Shown: positions 11,501-23,462 of the stretch, in pieces | Position numbering within the stretch: position 1 is the stretch's first letter | How the letters are laid out: each line of letters starts with the position of its first letter | Assembly: GCF_000213175.1 (NCBI RefSeq) | Contig: NW_009799099.1 | Coordinates: 5,390,665 to 5,454,664 of the forward strand | DNA length: 64,000 bases | Direction of reading: 5' to 3' | DNA from: Neurospora tetrasperma FGSC 2508 | Taxonomy: Eukaryota > Ascomycota > Sordariomycetes > Sordariales > Sordariaceae | Position numbers and translations under genes: made by a program | Notes under the pieces: generated by a model | The model's input: the letters and a program-made list of their open reading frames with translations, nothing else | What the model was told of the DNA's origin: nothing | The model's database searches: none

Positions 11501-13371
11501 AGGGTCCAGGGGTCCAGCCGCACTAAGCAAGCGAGGAACAAGAGGGAGAAAAAATAAGAAAAAAAATAAGGGGGAAAAGACGTTGACTCAGTGAAGCTGC
11601 CGAGATGGGACGTCTCGTCCAGAGACAGATGTCAGTCTAGCTGCCTGGTATGGCTGGCACGGCTGGTCGACTGGCTCACCGGCGAGAATCGAAAAGACCA
11701 CCACTACCAGCGCCACGGGATGGGGAGCACCATGAGCACTAGCTGATCATCACGTGCGGATTTTGGCGTTTCTTGGGAGCTGAGCCGGTGAAACGCTCCT
11801 GACTGCGGCACTGACTACGGCATTGACTTTCGGCAGTGTGTGTGTGGTGATATCGATCACTAATCAACCGGAGAGTGAGAGCATGCCGAGTGCAACGGGC
11901 CGACTGAACAGGTCCGCTTCCAAGTTTTGGTCCGTCACCCGTCCCCTCCGGCCAAGGAACGAAGGAATGGCTGCTCCGATCCCAAGCACGAGATTTACCG
12001 GCCGGCCGGCGTGGACAGACCGCAACACGGGCGGGTGGGTGGGTGTCCGGCGACGTAAAACGATGATAAAATATGGCGCTTTGCGCACAACACAACGATC
12101 AACGTCAAGACACACAAAAAGGTTCAAAACACCAAAAAAACAACTTCTACGATGATGGAATGTGTGGAACCTCTGACGCCGCCCTAGTAATTTTGGTCAT
12201 CTTCCCAAAAGGAAGACAACATACATGGGCAGCTCTTATGGAGCCATTTGAAGAAATCAATCCCCTTCTTCTCCGCGTCGCGAAATCGCAGAATCACCAT
12301 AGGACACGGTTCGAACCCCGACAGAATGCCGGAGCCGATGTGCATTTGCGATGTTCGGCACTGTCTGAGGACGCGTTGAAGAAAAAAAGAGGAGAAAAAG
12401 GTGCAAGAGTGAAAACGACGGAAGGGTCTCTCTAAAATACTTGCGACGGGAGGAACGGAGGAATTTTGGGTGGATCTGCCAGAGAAGCACAGACCTTTTT
12501 TTTTTTTTCTCCAAAGACGGACAAAAGTTCAGCTGGGGCCGATGGGAAAGAGACTCGAAAATCTGCCCCACTTCCTTCCATCGGAACACTTTGTTGGGTC
12601 TTGCGCCGACGACGACGACCTGAAGAGCTCGAGCAGCTGGGCTGGAGATCAATTAACCCCGATTCTCTGATGATGCTCCCGTCACGGAAATAGTGGAATG
12701 GCAGCATGGAATGGAAACTGTTCAACTTCGACCCTGCCAAGACATGCCAAGCCTTTCTCTTTTGGATGTGGATGTGACAGAGAGCCTGGCAAGTCTATGG
12801 GAGCCAGCTGACCGACAGCTGAAGCTGAAGAAGCTTCCACCTCAAGACTTGTCACAAAGGGGAACCTCGCTGACCACGAGTGCTTGGCATCAGATTGCTG
12901 CTTGGTGCTGTGAGCTCTGGTCTGGGCTGGCATTGCTGGCTGCCAGGGTGTTCTTGGCCTGTGCTTTTCGAGATCTGGATGCACCATCGCTTGTCACCAC
13001 TTGTCGCGATCTATTGATAGCGGCAACTGCACACTCGTCCTCAGTTGTAGGATATCGTGGCTCGCCCGCGCTACACCTTTGATAAACAACAACGACTGTG
13101 ATACTTTGTTTGCAGTTTTTGACCCTCAGCTCCTCGACGGGATTTCAACCATCTACGGCGCATGTTATAGCCCATTGACGAACCGAGTTCGAACTCACTT
13201 TTGGCGCTCGCGCCTACTCGATACCCCCCCTAATCGTAGCTTGCGCCTTGTATTACCAGTGCCCCTCCTCCGTTTCCGTCAACACCTTCTCCTCGACCAC
13301 GACGCCGACGACCACAACAACAACAACTCTCTACACTCAATCTTCCCGGACAACAGACACGACTGCCCACC
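8533..13371. other. 4.8 kb intergenic region between divergent ccg-8 and AP-1 mu genes
   Basis: This long interval separates two divergently transcribed genes. The many short open frames (for example 11739-12095 minus, 11823-12155 plus, 12682-12987 minus) lack codon bias, conserved text and splice signals. Pyrimidine/purine tracts (8900-8915, 12495-12510, 11545-11580) and a short CAA run near 13314-13325 in the AP-1 leader are visible. A long spliced 5' leader or upstream ORFs of ccg-8, or a non-coding transcript, could lie here, but the sequence alone does not show it. Confidence 0.5.
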
Positions 13372-14988
13372 ATGGCGTCTGCCATTTTCTTCCTAGATCT
13401 CAAGGGCAAGGTGGGAAAATGCTCATCTGGTGGTGTCGCGAAATCCACAGCAAAGCATCCAAAGCTGACCGCCCAATGCGCCCTCACTTAGACCCTCCTT
13501 GCCCGTAACTACCGCGGTGATATTCCCATGTCAGCCGTCGAAAAGTTCCCTATTCTATTAAGCGAAGCCGAAGAAGAGTCGTCCGCCGTACCACCATGCT
13601 TTTCCCACGAGGGTATCAACGTATGTTATCTACAAGCCCGTCGTTGTCGTCGTCCACCCTGCTGCTGCTGCTGCTGCTGCGAAAACCTCTTGGGCCACAG
13701 AATTGCTGAACACTTTCTTCGGTCATTACATATATATAGTACCTCTACATCCGCCATAATAACCTGTACCTTCTCGCCCTCACAAAACGCAACACCAACG
13801 CCGCCGAGATCCTGCTCTTCCTGCACAAGATTGTCGAGGTCTTCACCGAGTACTTCAAAGCGTTGGAAGAAGAATCGATCCGGGACAACTTTGTCATCAT
13901 CTACGAGCTCCTGGACGAGATGATGGATTTCGGCTACCCGCAAACGACCGAGTCCAAGATCCTGCAGGAGTACATCACCCAAGAGTCGCACAAGCTCGAA
14001 ATCCAAGCGCGCCCGCCCATCGCCGTCACCAACGCCGTCTCATGGCGATCCGAAGGCATCCGCTACCGCAAGAACGAAGTGTTCCTCGACGTGATCGAAT
14101 CCCTCAACCTGCTGGTCTCGGCCAACGGCAACGTCTTGCGCTCCGAAATCCTCGGCGCCATCAAAATGAAGTGCTACCTCTCAGGCATGCCCGAGCTGCG
14201 CCTGGGGCTAAACGACAAAGTCATGTTCGAGACCACGGGGCGCACCACGCGGGGAAAGGCCATTGAGATGGAAGACGTCAAGTTCCACCAGTGCGTGCGC
14301 CTGTCGCGCTTCGAAAACGACCGCACCATCTCCTTCATCCCGCCCGACGGCGAGTTCGAGCTCATGTCCTACCGCTTGAACACCCAAGTCAAACCCTTGA
14401 TCTGGGTCGAGTGCGTGGTCGAGTCCCACTCCGGTTCGCGAATCGAGTACATGCTCAAAGCGCGCGCGCAGTTCAAGCGCCGCTCGACGGCCAACAACGT
14501 GGAGATCATTGTGCCGGTGCCCGACGACGCCGACACGCCGCGGTTCCGGACGAACGTGGGCAGCGTGCACTACGCGCCCGAGAAGAGCGCCATCGTGTGG
14601 AAGATCAAGCAGTTTGGCGGCGGCAAGGAGTTTTTGATGCGCGCGGAGCTGGGTCTCCCCAGTGTGAGGGGCGATGATGAGCACGGCGGTGGCATGACGG
14701 GTGGGTTTGGTGGCAGTATGGGTGGTGTCGGCGCCCCCGGGAAGGGAGCCAAGAGGCCGATTCAGGTCAAGTTCGAGATTCCATATTTTACCACGAGCGG
14801 GATTCAGGTGCGGTATTTGAAGATTACGGAGCCAAAGGTAAGACTTTTTTCTTTACCCTTGTTTCTTCTAGCACCTGTGGCTGCTAGTTACTGACGATTT
14901 GAAACAGCTACAATACCCCTCCTTGCCTTGGGTCAGGTACATTACGCAGTCAGGAGATATCGCCGTCAGATTGCCTGACGCGGTATGA
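13372..14988 (+). CDS. apm1: AP-1 clathrin adaptor complex subunit mu
   Basis: Four exons, 13372-13410, 13492-13620, 13740-14837 and 14908-14988, encode 448 aa. The introns (81, 119 and 70 nt) all have GT-AG ends and phase 0. The protein starts MASAIFFLDLKGK, joined to TLLARNYRGDIPM: the N-terminal longin-like half (about 1-140) that sits in the adaptor core. The C-terminal mu-homology domain (about 165-447), which binds tyrosine-based YxxPhi cargo signals, starts near SWRSEGIRYRKNEVFLDVIE and ends PSLPWVRYITQSGDIAVRLP. Text such as EEESIRDNFVIIYELLDEM and TNAVSWRSEGI fits mu1 rather than mu2 or mu3. AP-1 acts with clathrin in traffic between trans-Golgi and endosomes. A Gly-rich insert (GGGMTGGFGGSMGGVG, near 310) extends a loop of the MHD. 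Intron 2 carries a (CTG)7 run at about 13659-13680. Confidence 0.95.
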
Positions 14989-16304
14989 ACGACGAGGACT
15001 TGGATACGGGCAAGAAGAAGCCTTTTTTTTTCAGAACAAACAACAGATGGTGGAACAGAAGACCTACAATTACCTACCCAGCTAGGGCATGAAGGGAGCG
15101 GCCACAGGACAGGTATGAATTCTGGCTGCCTCATTGAACACATCGGCTGTCCTCAGTTCCTACCCCCCAGGTCGACGAGATATACCCTGCCCAGGACGAC
15201 ATCCCAGGTCGTGGCTCAATGTACAGATGGGGTAAAACGAGAGGAGAGACTTATGGCGTATGTATAGTAATGATGGCCCTGACACGACATGGATGGACGA
15301 AGTAGAAGGGAGAAGCGGTTGGTTTATAGGTAGATGATACGTAGGTGTCACACACCGCAACATGACGTCCATGTCAAACAATATTCGATATAATATTTCT
15401 GCATGAACACATTCCTGTCAAGTGGTGGTCGAAGAAGTTGAAAAAGTTGGACACGCGTGAATCAGATCAGTGCGCTTGGGTCGTCATCCTCGAGTGAAAG
15501 AAATGATGTATGGGTGGTCATTCGTATTCCTATAGCCGTCTCCTCCTTTACTGTGAACGAACTGAAAAGCGAGAAACAAACTATATTCCAGACCCCACGT
15601 GTACAGGAGACCGGCAACGTTAAAGAAAGAAAGGATGCAAAAAAATGATCTCGATGACCTATGTTACCGTATGCAACCAATTTCCACGATAAGGCTTGAA
15701 TTCCCGCAAAGTCAAGAAAGAAACACAAGCTAGTACCTAATCGAAAGGGGCCTCTCCCCCCTTTTTGCCCCCGAACATTGGTTGGACGAGCAGCCCAGCC
15801 CTCTCTTTGTCCAAGCCCAACTTCAGGCTAACATTACAGCAAAGGTGGGGGAAAGAAAGTATGTACAAAAGACTGGCTGACACAGGCATCGCGTAATAGA
15901 AGGAAGTAAGTACTAAGGTAATAAACAGTCAGGGGTAAAGTAAACAAAAGACGATCATCATCCACTTCTCAGCCTGCCGTGAGTGGTTTTGATGGGTGCA
16001 ACAGACGGGGGTAATACCTAAATGCAAAGAAACTGACTCAAAAAAAAGAATGAAAAAGGAGGATCGAAAAACAGACAAGTGCAACAAGGCATGAGAAGAA
16101 AGAAAGAGAAAGAAGAACAACATGGTGAAAAGACTGGTGGCCCATCAATGGGTCCCGACATCTCGAACCCATGCTCTATCAGCCTCAAACTCACTGATAC
16201 TTGCAGTCTGATTTGCGTAATGTTCACTATAGTGTTCGGGGGATACTCCGGGAGCTTGATAGAGATCCAGACACACATGGACCAGGAACCCGCGGGGAAT
16301 TGCG
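14989..16304. other. Intergenic region after the AP-1 mu gene
   Basis: This should hold the 3' end of the AP-1 mu transcript and that of the convergent minus-strand gene ending at 16305. Open frames are short and of low quality. No RNA gene or repeat was recognised. Confidence 0.45.
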
Positions 16305-17284
16305 TCAGCTTGAGGGGGGTCTAATTAAGGTCAGTTGTTGAATAGTCAAATGAAATGCGGGCGATGACTTGAGGGGCTCACAGTATACTGGTGCTGAGTT
16401 AGGCCCTTGCCATAAGTTGTGCGTCCACCACTGTTGTTCAAACACCCAACCAGGATAGCGTGGCGGACTGTGAAAGGCCATGAGACCAATTACGATGGAG
16501 ATTTCTCCAGAAAGGCCTCGAGACAGCGTCTGTGGCTCTTTGTGGTTCCTGAACACCTTAGGTACCAAAGATGGCATCCATGATGGGTTCCTGCCAGCAA
16601 CCCAGGGGTGCCCATACGATTCACCATTCGCTTGGGAAATGCCATTGTTGTGGTCGAAGTGTAGCATGTGCCAACAACGGGCCGAGTCTTCGACATAGGT
16701 GTTGGTCCCATGATCGCCCACATTACGCATGTAGCTGTTGTAGAGGGATATGTCTCCGTCGGCAATAATAAAGGGGAGACATGGTGAGCAGGCAAATATG
16801 CTGTGTGCCTTGTAGTGGAAAGCTTGACCCAAGAACTGGCCATGCTCATCATGTCTGTAGATGCCGCCAGGTTGGCCCTCGACCAACCTGCGCCACGCAT
16901 ACTCGGGGGCTTCGGATACGATCCCATCTCTGTACCGAAAGACGGGCGCTTCGTTGTTCAGTCGGTAGCCATTTCTAGTCAACGGCGGCAAAGTATTGTC
17001 CCATTGATCCCTGGGAGCAGGCGAGTTGCCGTAGGAAACGTGGTATTCAATCACCGAGAACAGGAAGGACACAGGCTCGGTTGAAAACTGAGAGCTGTAA
17101 GTTGCGGTCGAGCTTTTCTTTGACAATGACTTGTGCTTGGAATCTCTGCCGCTGCTTCTATGATGTCGTTCACCATAGCCATCGCCATGCAAGCTGGCTG
17201 TGGACCTTGAGTGATGGGCCTGGAGAAGGTTAGTACTATCTACGAGGCAATGAATGAGGCTGGTATACTCACGTGTGAAGTCAT
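16305..17284 (-). CDS. Uncharacterised protein, two exons
   Basis: I do not recognise this family. A strong intron on the minus strand (17220-17272) has donor GTGAGT, branch TACTAAC and acceptor CTCCAG. It joins a four-codon first exon (ATG at 17284, MTSH) in phase 0 to a 915-nt second exon, giving about 308 aa. The N terminus is basic and Ser/His-rich (HHSRSTASLHGDG, then KSLSKKSS). The middle contains SFLFSVIEYHVSYG, YAWRRLVEGQPGGIYRHDE and a hydrophobic stretch HSIFACSPCLPFIIADG. The end is Trp/Pro-rich. The ATG overlaps the stop of another minus-strand frame (17281-17613) whose last residues are INLRGL, so the true 5' end may lie upstream in an extra exon. The splice signal argues for a real transcript, but the product could be part of a decayed longer gene. 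Confidence 0.45.
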
Positions 17285-19400
17285 AGTCCCCGTAAGTTGA
17301 TAGAAGCCTGGGCTGGGTCACCGAAGTTGAAGATCTCTGGGCCCCAAGATCTATCAGAAATGACAGAGATGAGCTCCATCTTAAATCCAATCTCAACCTC
17401 CCCAAACTTCGACGAGAAACCGATTGAATGGTACGCTAACGCACCGATGATGCCCAACAACATCCATGGTCTGCATTTCCATGAAATTAGGCGGAGCCAT
17501 AACATCATCATACCACTATGATGCGGAACAAGGCCAAGTGGCTTGCCTTCACCACACCTCAAGACACGTGAGACCGGGTATGACAATATCTCGCGGAAGC
17601 CGACGGAGGTCAATACCCTACCCAGTGCGGCTTCAGATGTGGCCAGCGGAAGTTACTGTTTCATAATACATTCCGGCCTTATTCGAAGTTCATGGTTTTC
17701 ATCATCGGAGGTCTTGTGGTCAGGGAACTGCTTCATGGCTGCTCTCCAAGGCCATGGATGTGTTCATGCATGGTTGGTCAAAGAACTTCAAGCCCGGCAG
17801 CTGACACAGCTGGTGATCGGCTCTGGTAAGGGGAATCGTTGACTTTCACAAGCCATAGCTGACCGCATGAGTTGACAGAAGTCCACCAGCCCCAGGCTGG
17901 CACTTAATCGATCTGGTTGTGGTAACCCGATGTGCTGTTATTGGAGTATCGTACAAACTCTTCCACTTGACAACCAGGGCCAATTTGATGGCCGTTTAGC
18001 CTTCGAGAATACGTCTCTATACCCGAGTCAGCATCTGTGGCTGCATATGGAGGATCGCTACTTGCGAATCCTGTCCGGCTCAAGGTATCGACGCTCCATG
18101 CGAGCATCTGTGGGATGACTGACGGCTAGCAGGAGCACCAAAAGACCAATCATTAAGCCACTGGCAATAGTAATATGCCATGTAAGAAGATCAGTAAGTG
18201 CCAATCAGGAGGATATCATGGGAGAAGCAGGGAAACGCTGTGAAACATGGACGGAACCCAATGCCTTCTTTCTTTCATGGATCTTCCAAGACAGACACTG
18301 GGGACTTTTTGACACAGTTATGGCTTAGAGGAAGATCACAATTTCCCGGTTTCGAGGTTCGTTCTTTGCAGATACATCTGCTTCTGGTGGCTCGTGGCAG
18401 GTGGGAGATCGGGGTCTCGTCTCTATGCAAGACACCGCAACCCTGCAGATGCAGAGTCATAGGCGACTCCAGAAGCCCTTGACCGCCCCAACCATTCAAC
18501 CGGTGAGTAGCTGAACAGAAGCATATGTGTCTGTTGGTGCTCTCTTCCGAAACAATCACATTTCCATCACGGACGCAGCCGGCAATCCCGCAGAAGGAAT
18601 GCGACGGGGACGCACCTTGGACGATGGTTCTTGTGAGGCCAATGTCTGTGATCTGATTCATCGACAACTCTCCTGCAAAATATCAAGCATCACTGTTCGC
18701 GACAAGCTCGGCAACTTTGCCTGCTGGATACTTGCCGTGGGCATCCCAGCAGGTGTCATCCGGGAAGTGTGCGATCAATATCTTTTGTAAGACGAAGACC
18801 ACATTCTGCAGCGATACTGCCAAGGTCTAGGCCTTCGCCCTACACTTTGTTGTGGTTACCAAAAAAGAAAGCTGACTGGAGAATGTTCATAGGATTTGGC
18901 AAGTAACATGCGATATGACGATATGAAGAGGTAGCTCACATATATACTGTTTGATATGTCTCTTCAAATACCTGGCCGTATCGAATGTCCTTCCAGTATT
19001 CTCCTCATCCACTGTCACTTGTTGCACGGTTTGCGGGCGTCTGCAAGCAAGTGATCTTGCTTAACCGTTACTATCCCCATGTTCACTGTAGCCTCTGTCT
19101 TGAAGAAACCTTTCAAAAACATAAGCTCCATACGGTGAAGCAGAAAGCCGCAAAAGATAGAAACAAGCCAATGGTGGAAAAGGAGAACTGCTCCACTAGA
19201 AGCGAAGAACGTGTGGTTCATTTGTGTTACTGTGTTAAAGGCCCGATGCCCAACATCAGATACCACACTTGCAAGACTTTGTCTGTATGGGATATGTGAA
19301 CGACCAGAGTTGCATATGACGTTAACTCTGACTGTACTTGCGCACGGGAGACACAGATCTCGGAAGCCGCACCGCATCAGCTCAGGAGTCTAGTTTGGGA
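17285..19400 (-). other. Broken membrane-protein-like frames, possible pseudogene
   Basis: Several short minus-strand frames carry protein-like segments that no consistent splicing joined for me: GALAYHSIGFSS followed by KFGEVEIGFKMELIS (17281-17613); IASGLMIGLLVLLLAVSH, a clear membrane helix ending in a stop, near 18100-18160; GCQVEEFVRYSNNSTSGY (17904-18107); and SSGAVLLFHHWLVSIFCGFLL in the frame 19015-19377. Together they suggest one multi-exon membrane protein gene, either intact with introns I could not place or decaying. The plus-strand frames in the same interval look no better. The family is unknown. Confidence 0.25.
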
Positions 19401-19624
19401 GAGGAGGACAACAGAGGGACGATAGTCGAGGGCGGTTGTGAATCGTTGGGTGGGAAAGGGGTGTTTCCAAGCGTGTCTACCTATGAGAGGCTCCGAATCA
19501 GTATCTGTTGTGTAATGTTACGCAATTCTTGACAGGGCGTCAGACACAAATTGTCTTGGACTTGTTTGCGAGACAGGCCTTTTCTTTGTGGTCACCTGGA
19601 ATTAGGCGCGAGCCGCGATCAGCG

Positions 19625-20595
19625 TCAGGGTCTGACCTCGGGCTGCCACTCTGGCTTATCCGTCGGGTCGTAGCCTTCCGACTCCCGTGACTCATGGCGT
19701 GATCCAACTACATGTGGCGTCTGTAGACTGGCTGTATAACTTGGCCGAGACTTTGAGTATTTTTTCTTGGTTCTTGGGAGTTGAGAGCGGGTGCCGGTTG
19801 CCGGATCAGGGTGTCCGTTGTGGTGCTCAATGGGTGCGTTTCCGACCTTGAAGGAATTGGGTTTAAACTTGAGAAGAGGCAGGGAAGTCAAGGCGCGTAA
19901 ACTTGGGCGACGAAGAAGGCAGAGAAGAGACTAGATAGTCAGTAATGAGATAACGCAGATTCCGAACATACCTAGGGGCTTGCAAAGTCTATACCTGTCG
20001 TGATGGCGAGGTCGTGATACGCCAGGAAGAGAAAAAGAAAGGAAGAAACCTGGAAGACATCTGATGGGAGAAAAGCACAAGCATCTGGTACCTGCACAAC
20101 CGAAGTGCAGAAGTGGGTGAGACCGACGTCGGCACCTTCCATTTGTGCAGTTTTCGGCATAGTGGAAGGCATGTCTGCCAGTTCACACAGGGAGACGTCA
20201 TTGACAAAAAAAAATCAACAATATTGCCAATCCCAGCGCTGGAGCCTAAACCCGGGTCTCTGAGAATATCACTGTGGAAAACGAAAACCCAGTACAATGA
20301 ATTCGCTCTCAGAGGAGCCGGAGCATATTTGTCCCATCTCCAAGCGGGTGCCTGCATCAGGCGGAATCCTTCAAGGGGCTGTGCCTGCCAGATTCTGTCC
20401 GGCAACCTCCCGTGACCATGACAGGCCGATGAATGGGTTGGGGACGAGATGCGGCAGACTCCCGTTCTGATGGAAGGCGCGGGGGAGGACGCCATTGTCG
20501 CGCAGAGTGGCCTTTGACGTGAAACTCCCGTCGGACCGACACCATGATGAACCTCCAGGGCGAGTCTCATTCTCTTCAGGATCAATCACCAGCAT
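19625..20595 (-). other. Possible uncharacterised multi-exon gene
   Basis: The minus strand has an ATG at 20595 opening a 74-codon frame (MLVIDPEENETRPGGSSW..., with FHQNGSLPHLVPNPFIGLSW). Further down are the hydrophobic segment VSSFLFLFLAYHDLAITT and a possible intron near 19930-19972 (GTATGT, TTACTGACT, TATCTAG). A hydrophilic, Ser/Arg-rich tail ends at 19625 (PIEHHNGHPDPATGTRSQ and beyond) and looks like a cytoplasmic C terminus. The pieces lie in different frames and I could not produce a clean exon set. It may be a gene with several short introns or a pseudogene. No function is assigned. Confidence 0.3.
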
Positions 20596-22281
20596 TACGC
20601 CGGCCTTTCAGACACTCCAAAATTCCCTTCGAAGAGGGACTTTCGCAAATCAGTAAACACTGGACCTTTCAGATTAGTATACCTCTAGACTACCTGCCAT
20701 CACCTCTCATACCCCTCGGTTGAACAGCCAAAATGTCGCTCGATATCTTGAGCATCCAGACCCATTTCACCTTTGCCTCCTCCACATCACACTAAAACAC
20801 CCAAGTGTGTTTTTCCCTACCACCTTCATCCTGCTACCTGTCCCCGTTCCCACTGCTAACATCAATCCGCTCTGCATCTTCCTTCACCTCGTGAGAGAGA
20901 GACGTAGGCCATAATCCGGTAGTGTCTCGCCAGATGAATGGCGTGGAAGATGATCATGCTTTTTGCAGCAAACAAAGGACATCCCCTTCATAAGATCGCC
21001 AACGCAGCCCCAAGCCTCAAGTCCATCCTCCCTCCGATTTCTTCTCAATTTCCCTACCCCGTCGCCCTTCTCATTCATTGCCGAACCCTCTTCCCCCTCA
21101 TTCCCCAGACTTCTCTACTTTCGCTTCCTCGAAGAGTAGGTACATCCCAAGAAACCAACTCAGTATGGAAGTTCAGATTCTGATTCGTCCTGGAAACTGG
21201 TGTCTGTAAAATTCTCCGCTGCTCTTTTTTCCTTTTTTTTTCTTTTTTTCCTTGTTCTCAGCTCTCAACCACGCTGGCTTTCAGCTGTTCGTTCCGGAAG
21301 CTTCTACACTAGAAAGTTTTCTCCTTTGCCGGAATTCCCATTGAGGGATTCCGTCCACTCTGTAAAAGTAAAAGGCACCCGTGAACACTCCTACATTAGG
21401 TGTACAAGAATCAAGCAAGTAGTTATGTGCTATCTTACACCTCAAAAAAACCCTTCGTCGTCCCACTGTTCCCCAACATATACCTACTCACAAACGCCTT
21501 AAAGTTAGTCACTGTCCAGTGTTGCGCAACGGAATGTTAGCTTGAGTATAAAGAGGGGACGCAAATAGAGGATATCGTCGTATTCGAGTGATAATGTTGG
21601 TGCAAGTACCTGGCAGTCGGTGGTTAGGAAATAGGGCTTCCGCAAGTGATGTGTTTTTAGGGAGGTCAACTTTGCACCATCGAACATCTAGATTCATGCC
21701 GTTGAACATCTTTTCAGATGACAAACAAGTCACATGCTCTGGAAAGTATGTTATTGAATCATGGCGTTTGTTTCCAGGTTGTTCCTGAGGCGCAACCTCA
21801 AAAAACATATAGAATTCAAAAGGTTGGAACCATGGATGAAGGTTGTGCGAATGGTATGGATGGGTAGAATGTTGTGATCATGGACCCAGGCTTGATACGA
21901 CTGAGTGAAGAATTTACGCCTCATTGTGCCAAGAAAGCAGATAGATAGAATAGAGATGAGGAAAAACCAGGCGGACGCTAGATAATTAAGGTAGAGCTGG
22001 AAAAATCTTCCGGGACGTTGCTCCAAAAAACCGAGATTCAGTGAATTCTCTTTTGAGGCAGAACCTTGTGTCGGCGCCTTTACAGAGGCCAGAGTCTGGA
22101 ATCTTTTCAGCCGTGATTGTTAAGGAGGAATCGAAATTCGCTGCAAAAGATGGATGCACAGGGTAACTTCGAATGATGGAGATAAAAGTTCTGCTTCCAT
22201 TCGTATCCGATCATGATTTGTATGGCTTGATGGCTACCGATGGTGTCTGCCATTTGCAAGTACCACCGTGAGGGCTTCGTC
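20596..22281. other. Intergenic region
   Basis: No supported gene. Pyrimidine-rich runs lie near 21222-21252. The open frames are short and lack splice or codon support. The interval ends at the terminal exon of the minus-strand hydrolase gene. Confidence 0.45.
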
Positions 22282-23462
22282 TTACTGCCTCTTAATCCCA
22301 ACGTGCTGGTCAACAAAGTCGAGAACGGGTTGAATGGTCGTCTCCCATCCTGGGACATTGGCGCCCTACAATCATCTTGTTAGTACTTGCCAGAAAGTTA
22401 AGCAGGTTTTGATCATTTCACCGTGTATTTTATGTCAAATACGTGCGGTTCACCCTCCTCGTATCTCTCAATGATAGGAACGCCTCTCTCTCTGAGCGTG
22501 GCGGCCATGTCATAGCTTTGCTGAATGGGCACAGGCTCGTCGGCGCTACCGTGGAGGAAGGCAGTTGGTGGGTAAGGCCGCTGTTTGTCCTCCTGGAGCA
22601 CCCTGAGAGGAGCGATAGACGTGATGAACTTGTCCAGTTCTGCCTTGTCAGGAAATCGCTCGCTGTGGAGGAAGGCTTTGTGAATGTCACCCGGAAGCGC
22701 CCTTACAGAGCGCCACTGGTGGGCTTCAGCCTGTAGTCGGAAACGCTTGTCGTACTTAATGTCGGCCGCCCAGCGCTTTCTAAGTTCTTCCTCGGAAAAT
22801 AGTTCCCGCTCGTTCCAGCAGCAAGCATCTGTCAAGACGTTGTTCAGATCCCGATCGTTGATGAAGCGTTCTAGTTCCTCGTCGGTGAACTCTCCTTTCC
22901 AAGGCTCAGGCGTGCGGCCGGGCATGTTGACAAAGGGCGAAATGTCTACAAGGCCGTAGACATCGACTATGACCCTTGGAGGAGGTGAAGTCAAGTGCAG
23001 GCCCATTAGAGTCACCAGGGTACCGCCAGCGGATTCGCCAACAAGGACATAGCGGTCGACGTCAACCTTGCCCTCGCCCAAGATGGACGGGAGATTTTTG
23101 CGGCACCATTCGACAGCCTCGATAGAGTCGGCGACTTGGTCATCAAGGGCGGCTTGGGGAGCAAGACGGTAGTTGTGAGAAACAAGGTGGTAACCGCGCT
23201 TGCGGAAGCCGGGTGTCAGCCACGGAAGTGGGACGAAGTGGTGTCCGCCGAGGAACCCGCCTCCATGGGTCCAGAACACAATCGGGGCTGGGTCTTGGAC
23301 CACGTTCTCGGCCGGCCAGACACGGACTCCGAGCTCGACGCCGCTGGAGGATTTGAAGGTGTGGTCAGTATAGCCGGGTGGGGCATAGAAAAAGCCCTTC
23401 AGGTCCTCATCGACCTTGTCGAAACTGAACTCGTCCTTCTTTATATCTGTCATGTTGAGCAT
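22282..23462 (-). CDS. Alpha/beta-hydrolase, HSL/Abhydrolase_3-type esterase
   Basis: Two exons, 22422-23462 and 22282-22365, are joined across a 56-nt intron (GTGAAA donor, CTAAC branch, TGTAG acceptor, phase 0) and encode 374 aa. The second exon (GANVPGWETTIQPVLDFVDQ) completes the C-terminal helix and is missed if only the long frame is taken. Catalytic features are all present: oxyanion-hole HGGG (66-69), nucleophile elbow GESAG with Ser144, catalytic Asp308 in GSADEP, and His340 in GEPHVFD. The HGGG motif places it in the hormone-sensitive-lipase/carboxylesterase group. There is no signal peptide, so it is probably cytosolic. Its substrate cannot be read from sequence. A second in-frame ATG lies three codons downstream (23453). 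It is transcribed divergently from the other hydrolase gene at 24747, to which it is not closely similar. Confidence 0.85.

Noticed and set aside
12290-12350. tRNA-like ggttcgaacc motif
   Set aside because: The T-loop-like string is present, but no acceptor, D or anticodon stems can be paired around it.
14208-14684. 158-codon minus-strand frame within AP-1 mu
   Set aside because: Mirror frame of a strongly biased coding exon.
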